DNA from: Rhipicephalus microplus
Taxonomy: Eukaryota > Arthropoda > Arachnida > Ixodida > Ixodidae
NCBI RefSeq assembly: GCF_043290135.1
Contig: NW_027464601.1
Coordinates: 4,262,001-4,326,000, forward strand
Direction: 5' to 3'
DNA: 64,000 bases
How positions within the stretch are numbered: the stretch's first letter is position 1; the number at the start of each line of letters is the position of its first letter. The translations under genes and the position numbers were made by a program. Under the pieces are notes generated by a model. It did not search any database. It was not told where the DNA came from and worked only from the letters and a program-made list of their open reading frames with translations. Below are positions 45,201 through 60,200 of this stretch, in pieces.

Positions 45201-48200
45201 CCGGTACTTCTGCATGCTGGAAGCGTTAACTGGCCAGCTCACAGAATAAATAAGAAGACGGTTAGTTAAAAAAAGCGTAAAGAAGTTGAGCGAAGGTGGC
45301 GGAGTTGTCAGGGCAACAGGAAACTTCTGCAAAATATATAGGTATAAGCAGAATGTCTAACTACTTCATGCTTACACATAATTCAGATCCCGTCGCTGGT
45401 ACAAAGTATTCTCGTGATTAAAGCCCACGGAAATACACAGTGTGATAAAAGGCCCATTACACTACCCATTATCATTCTCATTGTCAAGTTTACCGACGGT
45501 CGAATTGTCCTTGATCTCGACAGCGTAACATAGAAGCTACAAGCTTGGCACAAACGCGGTTCTTATGATAAAAGCTTCAGAGTTGTGGTGAATTGATTTT
45601 TGTTGCCATTCAAAGTATTTTTGAAAATCCCCTTAGCACTTTTTGTGTTACAATTCGGGACAGAGATATAACTTTTTTCGGAGGGGGCGGGGGGGGGGGA
45701 GCTTGCTTGTATGACTTTGGGATAGGAGAGGTACCCCCTTAAAACGGTCATATTTTTGTGTGTATGTCATGGCGAAAAGTTTTCGGGGAACTACGGGTCC
45801 GGTGTGCCTCCTGTCTACGCGGCTACTCATAAAGGTATCTCATCTTTTACAAAGTATGACTTCACGAGGAAGATTGTCACGCGAAGAACTGCACTTACTT
45901 CGCTTCACAATGCAGTCGTGCAGATGACCACGTAAGGGAGATCAAGCTTACCCTCAAAAGCGGCGTCACGATGGCGACGTCAATCATGTCCTCATCAATT
46001 GTTGCGTTGGCGTTCAGCTGCGAGGAATGGAATGCACAGTGAGAAGGTCGGTAAACTTAAAGCAATAATACAAATCATAACAAAATGAGTTATGTTTCGC
46101 TGCTTGAGCAGTCCCAACTTTGTACAGTCCGAGTGCATGATCGAGTTCGGAATATTTATTATAGTAATGAAATTATCTTGATTTTCCCTTTGACAGATGC
46201 AAGTAACGGGGCCCTGACCACCAGGAGCATTCTTCAGTCGCGAGTGGTATATTAATACAATCAAAACAAATAGCTAGATATAAGGAAAATCTTTGGCCTA
46301 CAAAAGAGCTTGTATTGTGAGCTTACAAAAATCAAATAACTGAATGCTGACAAAAGCATTCTGACTGTCTATTAACCGCTGCTGATACTTATGAGCTGGT
46401 GTGCATTGGGTGAAAAATCATGCCTAAAAACAAAAAAAGTATGAATGAAGAATAGTACGAACAAATTGCGAGAACAGACGAAATAGGAAATGAAGTATTT
46501 TTATTTAATTTATAGAAACTGCCTACGGTAGGTAGCAGAATGTCTAAAATGTAATATCTGGGGTTTCACGTTCCTAAACAACTATAAGTGAGGTGTCACC
46601 GTAGTGAAGCGCTTCCATTATTTTACTATCTGGTGTTAAATGTGCAATGACATCGCACAGTACTCGGGCCTCTAGCATTTCGCTTCCATCGAAATGTGAC
46701 CGCTGTGGCTGTGATCGAACCCGGAACTTTCGGGTCAGAGGCCGAGAAACATAACCTCTGATCCAGCGCGGGTGGACAGCACAATCCTGAACATTCAAAT
46801 TGGCTTGCTGAAAAGACTGCTGGTGTGTATATTATAACGGAATGAATTTATACAAATTTAGCAGTTAACCAACGTTGTCAAGTGGTAGTTTCGACTCTAA
46901 TCATACTCTTGTTGACATGCACAATTTTGTAATTACATATAAATCATTCGAACGAGAAAATAAATCAGTTGTTAGTGAGCGCTCGTGCAGTGTGGTTCCT
47001 TCTCTGTCTTTGGTGTGTTTTCATGCGCTCCCTGTTCGCTGAACGAATATTAACGACGATTTAGCCCTCCTTCCGAACCTTGGCTATCACTTCGTTAAGC
47101 TTACTTTCGGGAAAAAAAATGATCATTGGTGCGCAAGCATTTTGTCTAATTTGCCTAATTTCATATTCCGAATAAACAGAGGACAACGAGGCGTCTACAC
47201 GCATAGGCAATAAGCCGTGAAAAAGAGATCAGTGTTTTGCACAAGAAAAAAATGTTTCACTGAAACACGTTGTCACTAACCAAAAACTTATTATGAAAGC
47301 AGCTTGCCATGCCTGGTCACTGAATTAATTTTTTTTAGGATTTAATGAAGCATTCCTCGAAACATCCGGTATGTAAATTGACCTGAAAAAAATATTTTAC
47401 CTTAAGACGGCTCTCAGCGACCCTCTTGCTGGTGTATTGCTTGAAGACGCACTGCTTGTTTGCCAAGAGCCTCTGCCGGGTGTAGTAGCCCATCCAGTCT
47501 TCTCGCGCGTGCTCGGAGTCAATGTAGCCGCCTGCATATGAATAACAGTCAGACAGATGAATATCGAATCCAAGATGATAGTATATGTTAACTACTCTGT
47601 GCTGTGTCTTACGAAATTTTATAGTGAAATGTGTCACTGTGCTCTGAAGTGATTCTGTCCGTAAGATGCAGGCACCGTTTACAATAACCGTAATAACAGA
47701 ACACCTGATTTGCGTGGTGTGATAATGTTCACGTGATAATGTTCCTCAGATAATGTTCACGTGATGGCAATAACCCAAGTTTCCCCCTACATCCTGGGAT
47801 GCACAGTATATGTCAAGAAGAAAGACCTGTGGTCACAGCACTGCAAGAAGTCTTTACTTCAAAAGGGCTGGCTCCACATTTCAGCTTCTTCTTTTTCTCC
47901 CTCGCATCTCCCGAGAAGCCCATTCCTCACTTCTTTATTATCAACATCCTCCTAGGGAGATGAAGCGAATGTGATACGTTTCACGCTGCTTCTTACAACA
48001 TGTACAGAGTTTCTCCCGGCTGGTTCAACAAGTGGTTAGTTGCCGAACGCATGGAGCTGGCCATGACCACATAGCCTCGTCCGTGATGCAGCTACGTCAT
48101 CTTACTGATCCGACACGTAAATGATGCACCCGCTTACACATTCGCCGTTTCCATCTCGGTGTGGCATTGTGGGTGTACTGCGCACTCAGGTTCTCCTGTA

Positions 48201-51200
48201 GATGGTTTAATGCATTGTTTTTTATGAAATGCCTGGACAGTTACAGCGACGTTTCTCGCTTCGGCCTGAAATATGAGCCTTGCACGCTCCTCCTCCATCG
48301 GAATATTCTTACTGTGATGCTTGCACTGTTGCTTCGCATGGAGGCGGTTCTGCGTCGGCCCTTTTTCAGGGCCCTAAGCCTCACTTGCAGAGGCAAAAGC
48401 AGCATTTCCAGTTTCCTTACAAGGTAACCGTCTCCTTTTTTCGTCGCGGCTTCGTCGAGTTCCTCGAAGCTGAGCGGGACGAAGTTCTTACGTCCGCCTG
48501 GTGCATCCAGCGATGAGGACATGTCAGAAAACAATGTAGTACTGCTCGCTCTACCAACCAGGCGATTGAATAGGTCATTGTTGGTGGCTAAGCTGTCGTT
48601 AGGTTCTTTGTCACTCATCGTCAGTTAGTTCTTGACGCAACTTCAATCTGTTATTCATGTCACAGATTCCGCGGTTACTTCGGCTTCCACCTGCACTTTT
48701 GGGATCGGTCATTGCTTGATACTGTTCTCTTGGTTATTCTTCTCAATACGAAGCGCCACCGAACTGCTCCAGGGGGTCACTGTTGCTTAACCAATAGTGT
48801 AAAAGCTGTCCATGAGTTTCCTATTCATATTATTGCTGGTGAAGCTCCCCGGTCTCGCACTTCCTCACCGCTCTACTATCGCTAAAAGAGGCTTCGCTCT
48901 TTGGATCCTCTTTCGATGGCTCCTTGTTTCTGCACGTCATCACACCGATTCGGTGTTACTGCCTTCCACTTTGATCAAATCAATTTCATCTCAATTTGCA
49001 CTCGCATATACACTCCGCTTTCTTGCTTAGAATACGGACCTTCACAAATTGTGATGTCTGTTTTCATGTCTTCGGATATGCTGTCACAGTTGTTTACTGT
49101 TGTGCACAAGCCAGCTCTGTTGTAGTTTGCACTATCGTCTCTGATGTTATAAATCGCAGAATAGCTCATGTCGCGTGGCTGAAGAGACTGTTCGCATTTA
49201 GTCTGGAAGCATTGCCTCTTAGTGATTGCCTGCACGATCTTCTCACGGTAGTTTGCAGCATACTGGAATTGCTGGTAAACTGCCTCATCTGCAGTCACAT
49301 CGAGGGTCTGCTTGTCCAAGTGGTGGAGCTCAGCTTTTCTAGTCATCAAAATGGTGACTTGCCTGTCGGCTGCACACTCTTCGATGTCGGAGTCCTGCAG
49401 TAGTTCTGTCAGGAGCGTAATATTTCATGAGACGCTGACTCTGACCATCCCACGCACCTACCGAAGACGCTCGGCAGATATCATTGTAGTACAGGACAGA
49501 CCACGCCCATGGCGGTTGTTGATAAACACAATATTTAGTCGATTACGACTTGCTCTACCTTCCCTACTTCGTTCTTTGCGTTTTTTACGTCTCTCGCCTC
49601 CCAAAAGCCTACACCCCACTTCTTTACTTTCAATATAGTATATGATTTATTTTGAATTACAGCGAAAATGCGTTCCTGAGCGTTTTGGTTACAGTGTCGT
49701 ATACGAAAAAAAAAACAATTTACACAGTCACACTCGGGCAACCGGATACTTTCTAGACGTAATCTGACAATAGAAGATGAACGGCCCACTATTCTATGGT
49801 ATGTAAGAGACTGCTAGGTATGCTGCTTGGTACAACTATATATATATATATATATGCGTACGCTCAGTCAGTTTCCCTCGATGCGGGGATCAAAAAGTAA
49901 TAACTGCAGCTGCGAATAAATAAACAAGATATGTATTCGTCGTTTTGACAGGAGGCAGAACTTTTTTTGAGCGGAGTGGAAGAGAGTAGAAAATCTTCAA
50001 GTCAACATTATAAACGTGAAATGTGCGCTTTTGTTTTCGTATGACACAAGGCAGAAGTACACGTGTGTGTTTGGCGACTCATTATTTTATTTCCTCCATG
50101 CACATGATTCATTTAAGAGCACTCGGGCTTCCCGTACGCCTGTATCACCTGAACTTCTAACAGTTGGCCAAAGAGATGTATTGAATTTTTCCAACCACTA
50201 CGTACCTCCAGATGAGGAAGACAAAACAGAACGGTACGATATTCGCTTCTCAGGAAATACTGCAGTAAATGTAGCGTCAAGTTGTCTAAGACAACTTGCG
50301 CATGACTTGCTCACCTCTTTCATCGATTGCTTTAAGCAGGTTTCTACCAATTCTGTAGCCACTCTTTACCAAGTCGAGAAGTCTGAAAAAAAAAGAACGA
50401 AAGACTGCCGCGTAACTCGACGTGTTCTCCGAAAGGAATCTGTCGACTTAGAAAGACATTTATATTAGGCGTTCTGGCGAGTAATCAAAACAAACGTTGG
50501 TTGATGTAGTGAGCAAAATGCACCAATTGTAAACGTTTGTTATGCACTGTTTATTAATCCTATCTAATGAACAAGGTACTACGCGAGGACACAAAAACAA
50601 AAGTACGCTAATTTGTCCTTGTACACCAGTTGTTGCCGGCAGGGGCGCAGTTTGTACAGTTTTTTCTAGTGTCACTGTTTAAGATATTAAAGGGTGGCAC
50701 CATCAGAGTACTCAAGAGAATAATAGCTAGCAAAATGTATGTAACTTTTTCTGCTTCGCACCATACACGTTTAAACCCACCGGGACATTATTTACGCATC
50801 TCGAAGAGTGGTATGCTGATACAGGCGTTGCAAAATACCAGTAACATGGTACGCCTAGATCAAATGTAACAATAATGAACCGCAACTGCGTAAATATTTA
50901 GCATTTAGAGAATAGATTATTTGAAATATGACGTAATATATAGCATATGAACACTGAGCCGCGCTCAAATGAAGATTTTACAAAAGAAGTGAGATCACTG
51001 CCCCCATTGACATTCCTCAATTGTGGATGCTAAACAATCTTCCGGAAGGTTTTATGAACAAGACAGAGTTACTAACAGACGGTGGTCCCTTGCATACATA
51101 GGTCCATGAAACGCGCCATGAGAAATGTCTGAAACAAAGAAATAAGGCGAAGCGGCCTTGTTTGAATAGAAACAACACGCAAGCACATGCCAAAGCAGAG

Positions 51201-54200
51201 GACATGCACACAAGAAATAAACACCAAGAGACACACATATGAACCATGCGTGGAAAAAAAATTAGAGAGGAGGGGGGAGGCACTACTTTGCTTTCAAGTG
51301 GGTTTTGGGAAGGCAGGTATGGTCGAGTTGTCATTTTTGCTATGTATGCTGTGGTAAAAAAATGAGAACTAAGGATCAAGGGCAGGGTGCTCTACTCCCT
51401 GGCTATGCCACTGATGTTATACACTTCGCAGGGCAAATTGGCTATCACGGATGTTCAGCTAATAACGCTTAGGAATAACCTAAAAACTGCCAACAAATTA
51501 CAGAAATGTGCTTGAGCGGGCAAGATTGCAATTATCATGTGAGCACCGAAAATTAATTTTCAGGTCTTCTTGAAAAATATGGAAAACACAGATAACTGGA
51601 CTTATTGAGTTTCGCCCGTCTGCGTTTGTGAGTCTGTGCGTTTCCGCAGCCAGATAGCAAACAAAATATGGCATAAGACATTGAAAATGGCTATTCAAAA
51701 ACTTATTTGATTGCTGACAAACATTCATACGCTGAACTGCATTTATTAGGCAAAAACTGTGAACGCTATGCGCAATGTTGTATATTACAGGCGCATTGGC
51801 GTCCCCACTAAAAGGGATTTTTAAAAAGTGAGAGCCGGTGACTAATATTTGCGCGTCAGCGTAACGATGCCTTTATGCAGTCCACCTATTCATTCTTGAG
51901 CAAGGTGATCAGACTATTGTTCTGGCTTAGTTGACATCCGCTTGACTACGACACGCATATCAGTTAAAGATTACTACAGAGCGAATGACGAAAAAGTTAT
52001 AGATTTTCTTGAAGCATCACAAGACGATTTCTTTAATACGTCATTGGGTGTCCTGGATCTGTGGAACAAAATAAAATCTGAAATCACGCATTGTGAATCA
52101 ACCTTCATACCTACTAAGCTAAAGAAACCTAAGCGTAAAACGCCGTGGATTACGAGAAACAGAATCCACCAAAAGAGAAAAGTACAACGACTCCGCAAAC
52201 CTAAGAAGAAATCCGCTGCGCTCAATGAGCTTTCATGCCACTTAAAAACGGATATAAAGATGGCAAGAGACCACTTTTTCTCAAGCACTCTGACTGAGTT
52301 TATGACAAATCAACCACGTAAATTTTGGAAGTACTCATCGAATCAAAATAGCACAGTAACTAAAATCGAAATATCGGGTAGTCGTGTTGAAGATGCACGG
52401 ATTATTGCAGTTGCAGATGCTTTCAACATTTCCTTCCAATCAGTTTTCACGCGTACGCAGCCTTCATTTTTACCGTCGTCTAACAGTAAAAATCACATGC
52501 CGCAGTTAACAATAACAGTCTGGCATATTTAACCTGCTTCTTCAACTCGATGTTAAAAAATCTCAAGGCCTGGATGAAATTTCTAATGCTTTTTTTAAGC
52601 GCTATGCCGCTCAACTAGCCCATTTTCTGCAAAAGATATTTTCCATGTTAGAAACAGTGGTGCTTCCTGATGATTGGTTGTGTGCAAAAGTAATTGCTAT
52701 CCTTAAAAGTGGGAACAAACAACTGATAAACACATACAGGCCAATATCACTGACAAGTACATGCTGGAAGGTAATTGAGTATATATTAACAAAGCACTTA
52801 TGAACTATCTAGAGGAAAATAATCTGCTTTATCCGAACCAACATGGTTTTAGAAGGAAGCTTTTAACCACTACACAGCTTTTAGAGATTACTCATGACTT
52901 TACTTTAGCTATTATTTCTAGACTGCAAATAGATGCAATATTTATTGATTTTTCTCAGTCATTTGACCACGTCCTGCACTCGACGTCCGTCCTGCACACG
53001 TCCTGCACTCGTCCTGCACCCAGTATGTTTCTTTTAATAATGTTCAGTCTGATCGTGCCGACGTGCTCTCTGGTGTTCCCCAAGGGTCCGTACAAGGACC
53101 AACACTCTTTCTCATATACATCAATGACATCTACACTGCTATGAAACCAGGTATTACAATGAGGCTTTTTGCAGATGACTGCGTCATATACTCTCCCACT
53201 AGCACAACAGAAGACCAGGCCAAACTTGACAAATCTTTAGAAAATATTGGGTAATGGTGTGAAAAACATGGTATGCAAATAATACAGACAAAACCATGTG
53301 CATTACAATTTCCCATAGAAAGACACCACTTCTCTTTCAGTACAACTTCTCTGGGGCAGACATCAAGCACATTAATACCGTAAAGTACCTGGGGGTCACA
53401 ATAACGTCATCGTTAAAGTGGGATGTTCACATTAATCATAATTCTGCACGTGCATATAAACAACCTAGTTGTAAGGTGTAAACTAACCGGAACTTCCCCT
53501 CAAGTTAAACTAACAGCGTACAAGACGCTCATTAGACCCGTCCTGTAATATGCAGCAATAGCTTGGAACCCGCACCAAAAGAATATGATTGATGCATTGG
53601 AAAAGATTCAAAACCGGGCTCTTAGGTTTATTTTTTCAAAGTATGCCAGGCGGGAGAGTCTTTCTGCGCTGAGTTTGCAAGCACGTGTCGCAACTCTTGC
53701 TAGCCGACGACAATTAGCCAGGCTGAAATTTCTTTTTCGTCTTTCAAACAACCTGGTAAATTTAAATAGGAATGATTACCTTAAAGCTCCGCACCGTCAC
53801 TCCAGTAGAACAAACAATGACAAATGCAGACGCCCATTCCTGTCACGTTGTAACACGTTGAAGTATTCTTTTTTTCCCGCAGCTATAGAGATGTGGAATG
53901 ACTTGCCGAAAGTCGTTGTCAGTGCACAATCACCTGAATCATTTTCGTCGCTGTTGGAAATTCATTTAGAGGAATTGCAATAAATCCTGTGCTCTCTTCG
54001 CCGAAATAAAAGTTGAAACAGTGTATCGCGCATGTGCTCGCACATTGCTACATGTGCTTAACCGCCTGCATCCGTATACCAATGTTACCGTTGATGTTAT
54101 CATGCAAAGTAATTTTTTTTAGTGAAACACCTGTGCATTGTTCCTGATTGCTTTATACTGTTATATCGTTATTTTTCTTTTCTTGTCATCTTCGCAATAT

Positions 54201-57200
54201 GAAGTGTTATTTGCTCTGTACTCCCTCTCCTGTATAGGCCTGAAAAGGCCCACAGTATTGAATGAATAAATAAATAAATAAGCAGCGAAGATGAGAGTGC
54301 CTGCAGCGAGAATAGTTCCTTCCACCACTTGGAAAGTACGAGCTACGATTCGACTCATCACCTTCAGAGATGCATGGAACATTGTGCCTAGTTAATGGAC
54401 TTATACGTGATAAGAAAATCAAACGTCAAAAATGATATCTGTACTTCTCAAATTGCTTCACAATCAGCACAAATATATTTGAAATCGCTGCTACACTGAT
54501 GCTTGACAGTTTGTAGTGTGTTGGATAGACTTACTTTTTTTAACGTTATACTGCTTATACTATTGTACTTGAAAAGCTTGAAATTCACAGCGTGTACAAG
54601 CAGGGCACCAACAAGCGCTCACCGACCAACTCAAACAGCAAAAGATTCACAGGTAGCGTACTGTTATTCAGAGGGACTTAAAAAACTGGTGCAGTGTTAC
54701 AAAGAAATGCTTAAAAGTGCATGCTGGGTATGTTGAAATGTGAACTATGGTTGTACTAAACCAGGCCGGCCTTTATTAGCGAAAGAATATTATTGGCTGG
54801 ATGAGCGAATACCTAATTGTCGGGCCTCAACCGGCCTCAACTTTTCAAAAGACCCTCGTACTAATACACTCATTGTTATCGTGCAGTGGAACATATCTGA
54901 AATACAAAGTGGGTGTTGTCTTCAATAAAGGTTCTCCGCGGACATAAGCCTACAGCCTCATGTGCATGAGCAGCCTTTCGTGAATTGTCATAAAAATTGA
55001 ATGATTGAAGATTGAACGCTGTATTGGTAATGAAACACTGAGTTTGAGCGGATCACAAGAGCTAAGTTAAAACTTTACGCACGAGCTTTTTAAGATATTT
55101 TAAAATGGGTATTGCAATGCACCGTTCTTTGTTGAAAAAGTTTCTCTTCAACCCATGCTTTGAAATATCAGTCTAAATGCTTGCAACTAGTCTCAGTGAT
55201 GAAAACGGGAAATTCAGGGAGTGATGATATTATGCTTCTTGCTTTAGTGACGAATGTAGATATTGTAAATGAAACGTGCAGCATCATTTTATTCACTTAA
55301 GAGAATTTCCTATGTCATGTTGGCTGATTAAACGGATTGTGTGTTCTCTTGTTGCGGACTTACACATGCTGGAGTGGTGAAATCAGTCTATTTCTCTACT
55401 GGCTCCATTCAAAATTTATTGCGTGGACCTCAAAGAACAAACGTGAACATATTAAACCATATACCATTAGTTCTCTTTAAGTATGAAAATAGGCGAAAGT
55501 ATTACAAACCTGCATCAAATACCGAACGCACGGGCTTGTCTGAGTTACCAGGTTATAATTGTAAGAAAAAAAAGGCTTACGGTATCTCTTATACATTCGC
55601 GTATGACGATATAAGATGGCAGTCATTTAACGCTATATCGTTCAATAGCTCATTTCGCAGAAACTCCAGCGTTGGCATGGGTATCGTTTGTTGTGAGCAA
55701 AAACAGATTCATGACCAAAAATTTAAGACAGGTGCTACTAAAATACACAATAAAAATGTGCGTATGATAGGAGAATAACCCCGGTCCTTTGCTCGGCGAG
55801 TGTTTTACCCTACAGCCACGCCTATGCTTGCGTGTGGCAGCTTGGGCTAGTTGGTATGGCATGACGATAGTCATAGCGCGAGAAAAAAAAAAAGACGGCA
55901 AGAAGGACATGAAGGACACGAGCACTCATGTCCTTCATGTCCTTGTCTCTGTGTCGTCTATTTGTTCTCGAGCTATAACTATGGTGATCGCTATGCCTGC
56001 GAATTCGGTCAAAATAGCTTCCTCTGCTTGTAAATGCAGTGAAAGCAACTTCCATTCTTTACGAACGCGCACATCTTGTATTCCACAATACAACATGAAA
56101 TATTGCCGTAATAATGAATGGCACAAGCGTGTAATGCCATTAGGGGTCCGAACATGGGATTATCATAATAACTTAATATTTGCATAGTTAAAGCTATTCT
56201 CCCACTCAAAAAAGGCACGCACGCTTCTCCGCCCTAAGGCCATGTAGAGTGTGCACAGGAAGATTTCATGCATTAAGCGCTTCAAGTACGCAGTATAGGA
56301 ACAGAATATCGCTATCACGTTGAACTCTAAAAGGTGGATCTTCAACGTTCACTTTTTTTGTCTCAGTGAATGCTTTAACCCTCCCGCCTTAATGAAGTGA
56401 ACGAGCTGCATCACTGATGCGAAACCACAACATTATTAAATATTTGTCAACTCACCACATTTTCGCTGCATAAATATTCGCACGAAATACAGGTAACCAC
56501 GTGGTATGTTAACCATTGGTTGTTCAATTTTGACTGGGCCATCCAAACTGAACAATGAACCTTTCTGCTAAGCATTTCGTACACATCGCCTAAGTGCTGA
56601 ATTGAGACATGTTCACGGCAATTCTACTTATTTGTGAGGTATTTACTATTTGTCGTTTTGAACAGTCTTCTGAAAGTTTTCTATACTCCGCGTATAGTTA
56701 GAAAATATACATTCTATTTATCTCCACATGGTTACTTGTATTACTTACACAAAGAATTTAGGTCGTAGTGGTACGTGCTGTAGATGTCGAAGATAGACCC
56801 TGTGTACCTGAAAACGTAAGCGGACAATAATATTAAGGAAAGTGAAATGAGGTGTGAAGAAAAACAAACACAATCGCACGCAAAATTGTTAAAGCCAGTC
56901 ACAACCAAGTTTGTTATATACAGGTATTGTTGGTTTGAGTATTATGTTAATGCTACAGCACCAAAAATTAGTCCGGGACTCTGCACAAACGTTAGCCCAA
57001 AAAATTAAAAAGCATTATAAACGGAAACAGTCGCAGAACTGCCATACAATTTGTTTAGCTTTTTATTGAGATTGACAAGCTCAATTTAAATTTTCGTGCC
57101 AGAACCGTGCTTTATATGTTTGCTGTTTATGATTGTGAACCGACTTCCGTATGTGTGACGTAGAGAAGTTTCCATGGTTGATTAGCAGTTATAATGAAAG

Positions 57201-60200
57201 AAGCTTCCTATCTAATCACTCAGTAAAGTCTCCAATTATATGCTGTCAAGAACAAACAATGGCTGCAATTGTAAGGCACTGGTTTGTAAACATAGACCAT
57301 ACGCAAACATTACTTACGCAATGTCGAGTTCGCGACTGTTTTTACCAATGGAGAAGTAGTTGTTCCAGTAATGTTTTGTCATCTGGTAGATTCCTGGAAC
57401 CGGAGCGTTGACATTTATTTTGGTCTCCTGTAAAATTTTTGAAAGCATCGTGTTCGGCAAAGGCAAAACACTCTTCAAACGCGGTTGGTTGCCTACCTGA
57501 CCTCCGTAGAGCTTCAGGAGTGGGTCTGTCATGGTGGCGTTAATAAAAAAGAGCTGTAGCCGCACATCCTTCAGCTGGAACATGAAAGAAAGATATTAGT
57601 TTCTAAGTCTCCTCGCGTCTCGAGCTCAGCTATTTAATTTAGGAACACATTGACGTGTTTAGCAAATCTATCGTGTAGATAAAAAACATGCTCTTTTGAA
57701 ACCTATATGTTTGTATAGTCGGATTCATTAAAATTTGTGGCATTTCCTCTTTAAAAGCGATTGCACACAAGCGTGGGCCAATAGGTGCGTACTCTTTATT
57801 GACGTCATGTGCCGGACGGCTAGCGAACCTTAGGAAACATTTCTGAAGGCATAAGTAGGAGTACTTTTTGAGTCGCGGACGTCAGCGGCTTCAGCGCTCC
57901 GGTCGTCTGGAAGGGTACTCTGCGGTGTTCTTAAAAAGTATAAGATTATAGGTTCTTTCTAGGAATTGTGTAGCTAATTTTCTGAACAGCACTTTTTTGA
58001 CATCCTTAAAGCTTGCGGTGGACATTCGTTCCAGCCGAAGGCGTGAACAAGGGGTTATGCACCTCGTTTGAGTCAGATAATGGTAATAATTTCTTATAAA
58101 CACACATATATTTGACTTGCGTACAATCTTAACCATTAAAAAGTCAAGTTCAAGTGAGTTCCAATGTTCGTCTCGATGACCTGTGAGTGTCTTCAATGAG
58201 ATGATGTTTTACATGTGCTCCTCACCATTCAACGACTGTCTTCGCAAATAATATGCCAAGAGCTAAGATTGGCTGGATTTTCTTTTTACAGCAAGATTGA
58301 GCGTGAAAACTACTCTGAAAATTAGACTCCTTTTTCATTTTTCTCTGTCACAAGTCCGTGCTCAATTAAGTATTCACTGACGGTTCTTGGTTTGTGCATG
58401 CTTGTGAGCACTTCTAATCATAAATGTTGCCTCTATGATAGTGCGTGCATAATATACGCGCACACTACACCTGAGGTATACTGACATGTTGTGGTGGAGC
58501 TTCCAGGTGTGCGGAAAGCCTGGTTACGTAAAAAAGATATCAAATATAAAAAGGTGAAGGTTAATTCTAGTAATTGAAAATATACCTTGCTATAGATGTA
58601 AGTACAAGTCGTACTTAAAATTATATGTCATACTTAGAGCCTACTGTGGCATTAAGCCTCGTTCACTCTCCCTCCATATTTGAGTACTAACATAATATTC
58701 GGCCTTGGAGTGCAATGCCACTCACAGCTGAAATTCTATTTTATTGTAGCTATTAAATAGAAAGGACCGACATTAAACGCTGCACATGGGCAGTCTAACC
58801 ATGTGCTACGCAGAACCACCAGCCTCTCGTAACCCTAAAAGTTCATAATTAACTCGTCGGCGTCTTAAAGCAGGCTAGAATTTCATCTTTGTTTATGAAT
58901 ACCTAAACGCTAAAAAGGAAACTTACACCATAAAATATAATGGACAAGCACCCATCCAAATATCTTCATGCTGTGTGTTTAGTTTCATTAAAGAAAATGA
59001 GCACGTTGACTCTTTTGTGTTTGCTGCATGTAAACATTCAGCACGCATGATATGTTGTAACGAAGTACGTTGCTTTACCAACCTTGCGGTATGCTTCAAC
59101 TCTAGCGTCTGCCGTCGTCAAGTAGCTGTATGCGTAAGAGTAGTCCACGCTTTCGTAGATCTTCCGGTACACGTTGAAGAATTTGATCCAAAGCTGCGAC
59201 GTGAAAATACGCACTCAGATCATCACATCTTATCACGGTACAATCTCAAATATATATCACACACTATATAAATGGCTTTGTTTAAAGTAGCAAACTTGTA
59301 ATGATGTCAGGAGAAGGGAACAAGTGCTGATATGATAATTAAATATAACACATCGGGCTTTGTGATATTAAGCCTATTTTACACGAGTGACCAAGGAATT
59401 AAATAAACATTGCTGTACCAAGTTTCCATTCCCATTTTATGGACAAAACGTTGTGTTTCTTCTTACCTCGGGGGCAATATCTTCCTTTTCGCATCCAAAC
59501 AAAATTGTTTTGCTTAGCCAAAATAAACGACGCTTAATAACAGCTATGCGAAAAAAATGCAATTTTTCTACTGCATCTACACTTGCAACACCGTGGAGTG
59601 TGCTGATGTATGTATTTTTTAAATGTCGAAAGAGCCCTATAAGTTTCCAAAAACAACACACGCACAAAACAACGGGAGAAACATTGCGTGCTCACGTATA
59701 TAATTTGTGCTTTGATTTTTCAGTAAACCGACGCTGCTTTTAATAAATTCATTTGAAAGACGCGCATCTGGGAGTTAAATGGATAACGAAGTGGCTATCA
59801 TTGTGCTGTTTATAGTCATTTCAGACTTAAGCGGTTTTATGCGCGTTTTCTAACTTACATTAAGGTTGCAGAAGGAAATGGTGCTGACATTGCGCGAGCT
59901 GGTCAAATGAAGACAGGAATTAATCATTGTAGCAAGCCTCAATTCTAATCGAATGGTCCGTCCCAACATGGTAGAGAAAACCACGTAATTGTCTACAAGG
60001 GTTTTTTTATAACATTTATGAGACACGCACCTTGTCGCCCTTCAGGCCAAACTTTTTCTTGATCCACATGTGGTAGATCCACGATGCGGCTGTAGGCATG
60101 CTCTTCTCGGCATAGCGCAAGCAGAGGCGCCACCGCTCGGGCTCAGTCTTGTAACCAAGGTGGTAGCGGTAGAACAGCGTCTTCACGTGCTTCTCGTGCG

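Noticed and set aside
48241..48618. 125-residue minus-strand frame starting MSDKEPNDSLAT
   Set aside because: No domain, no splice support, and stops soon after; may be part of an old retroelement but not supportable.
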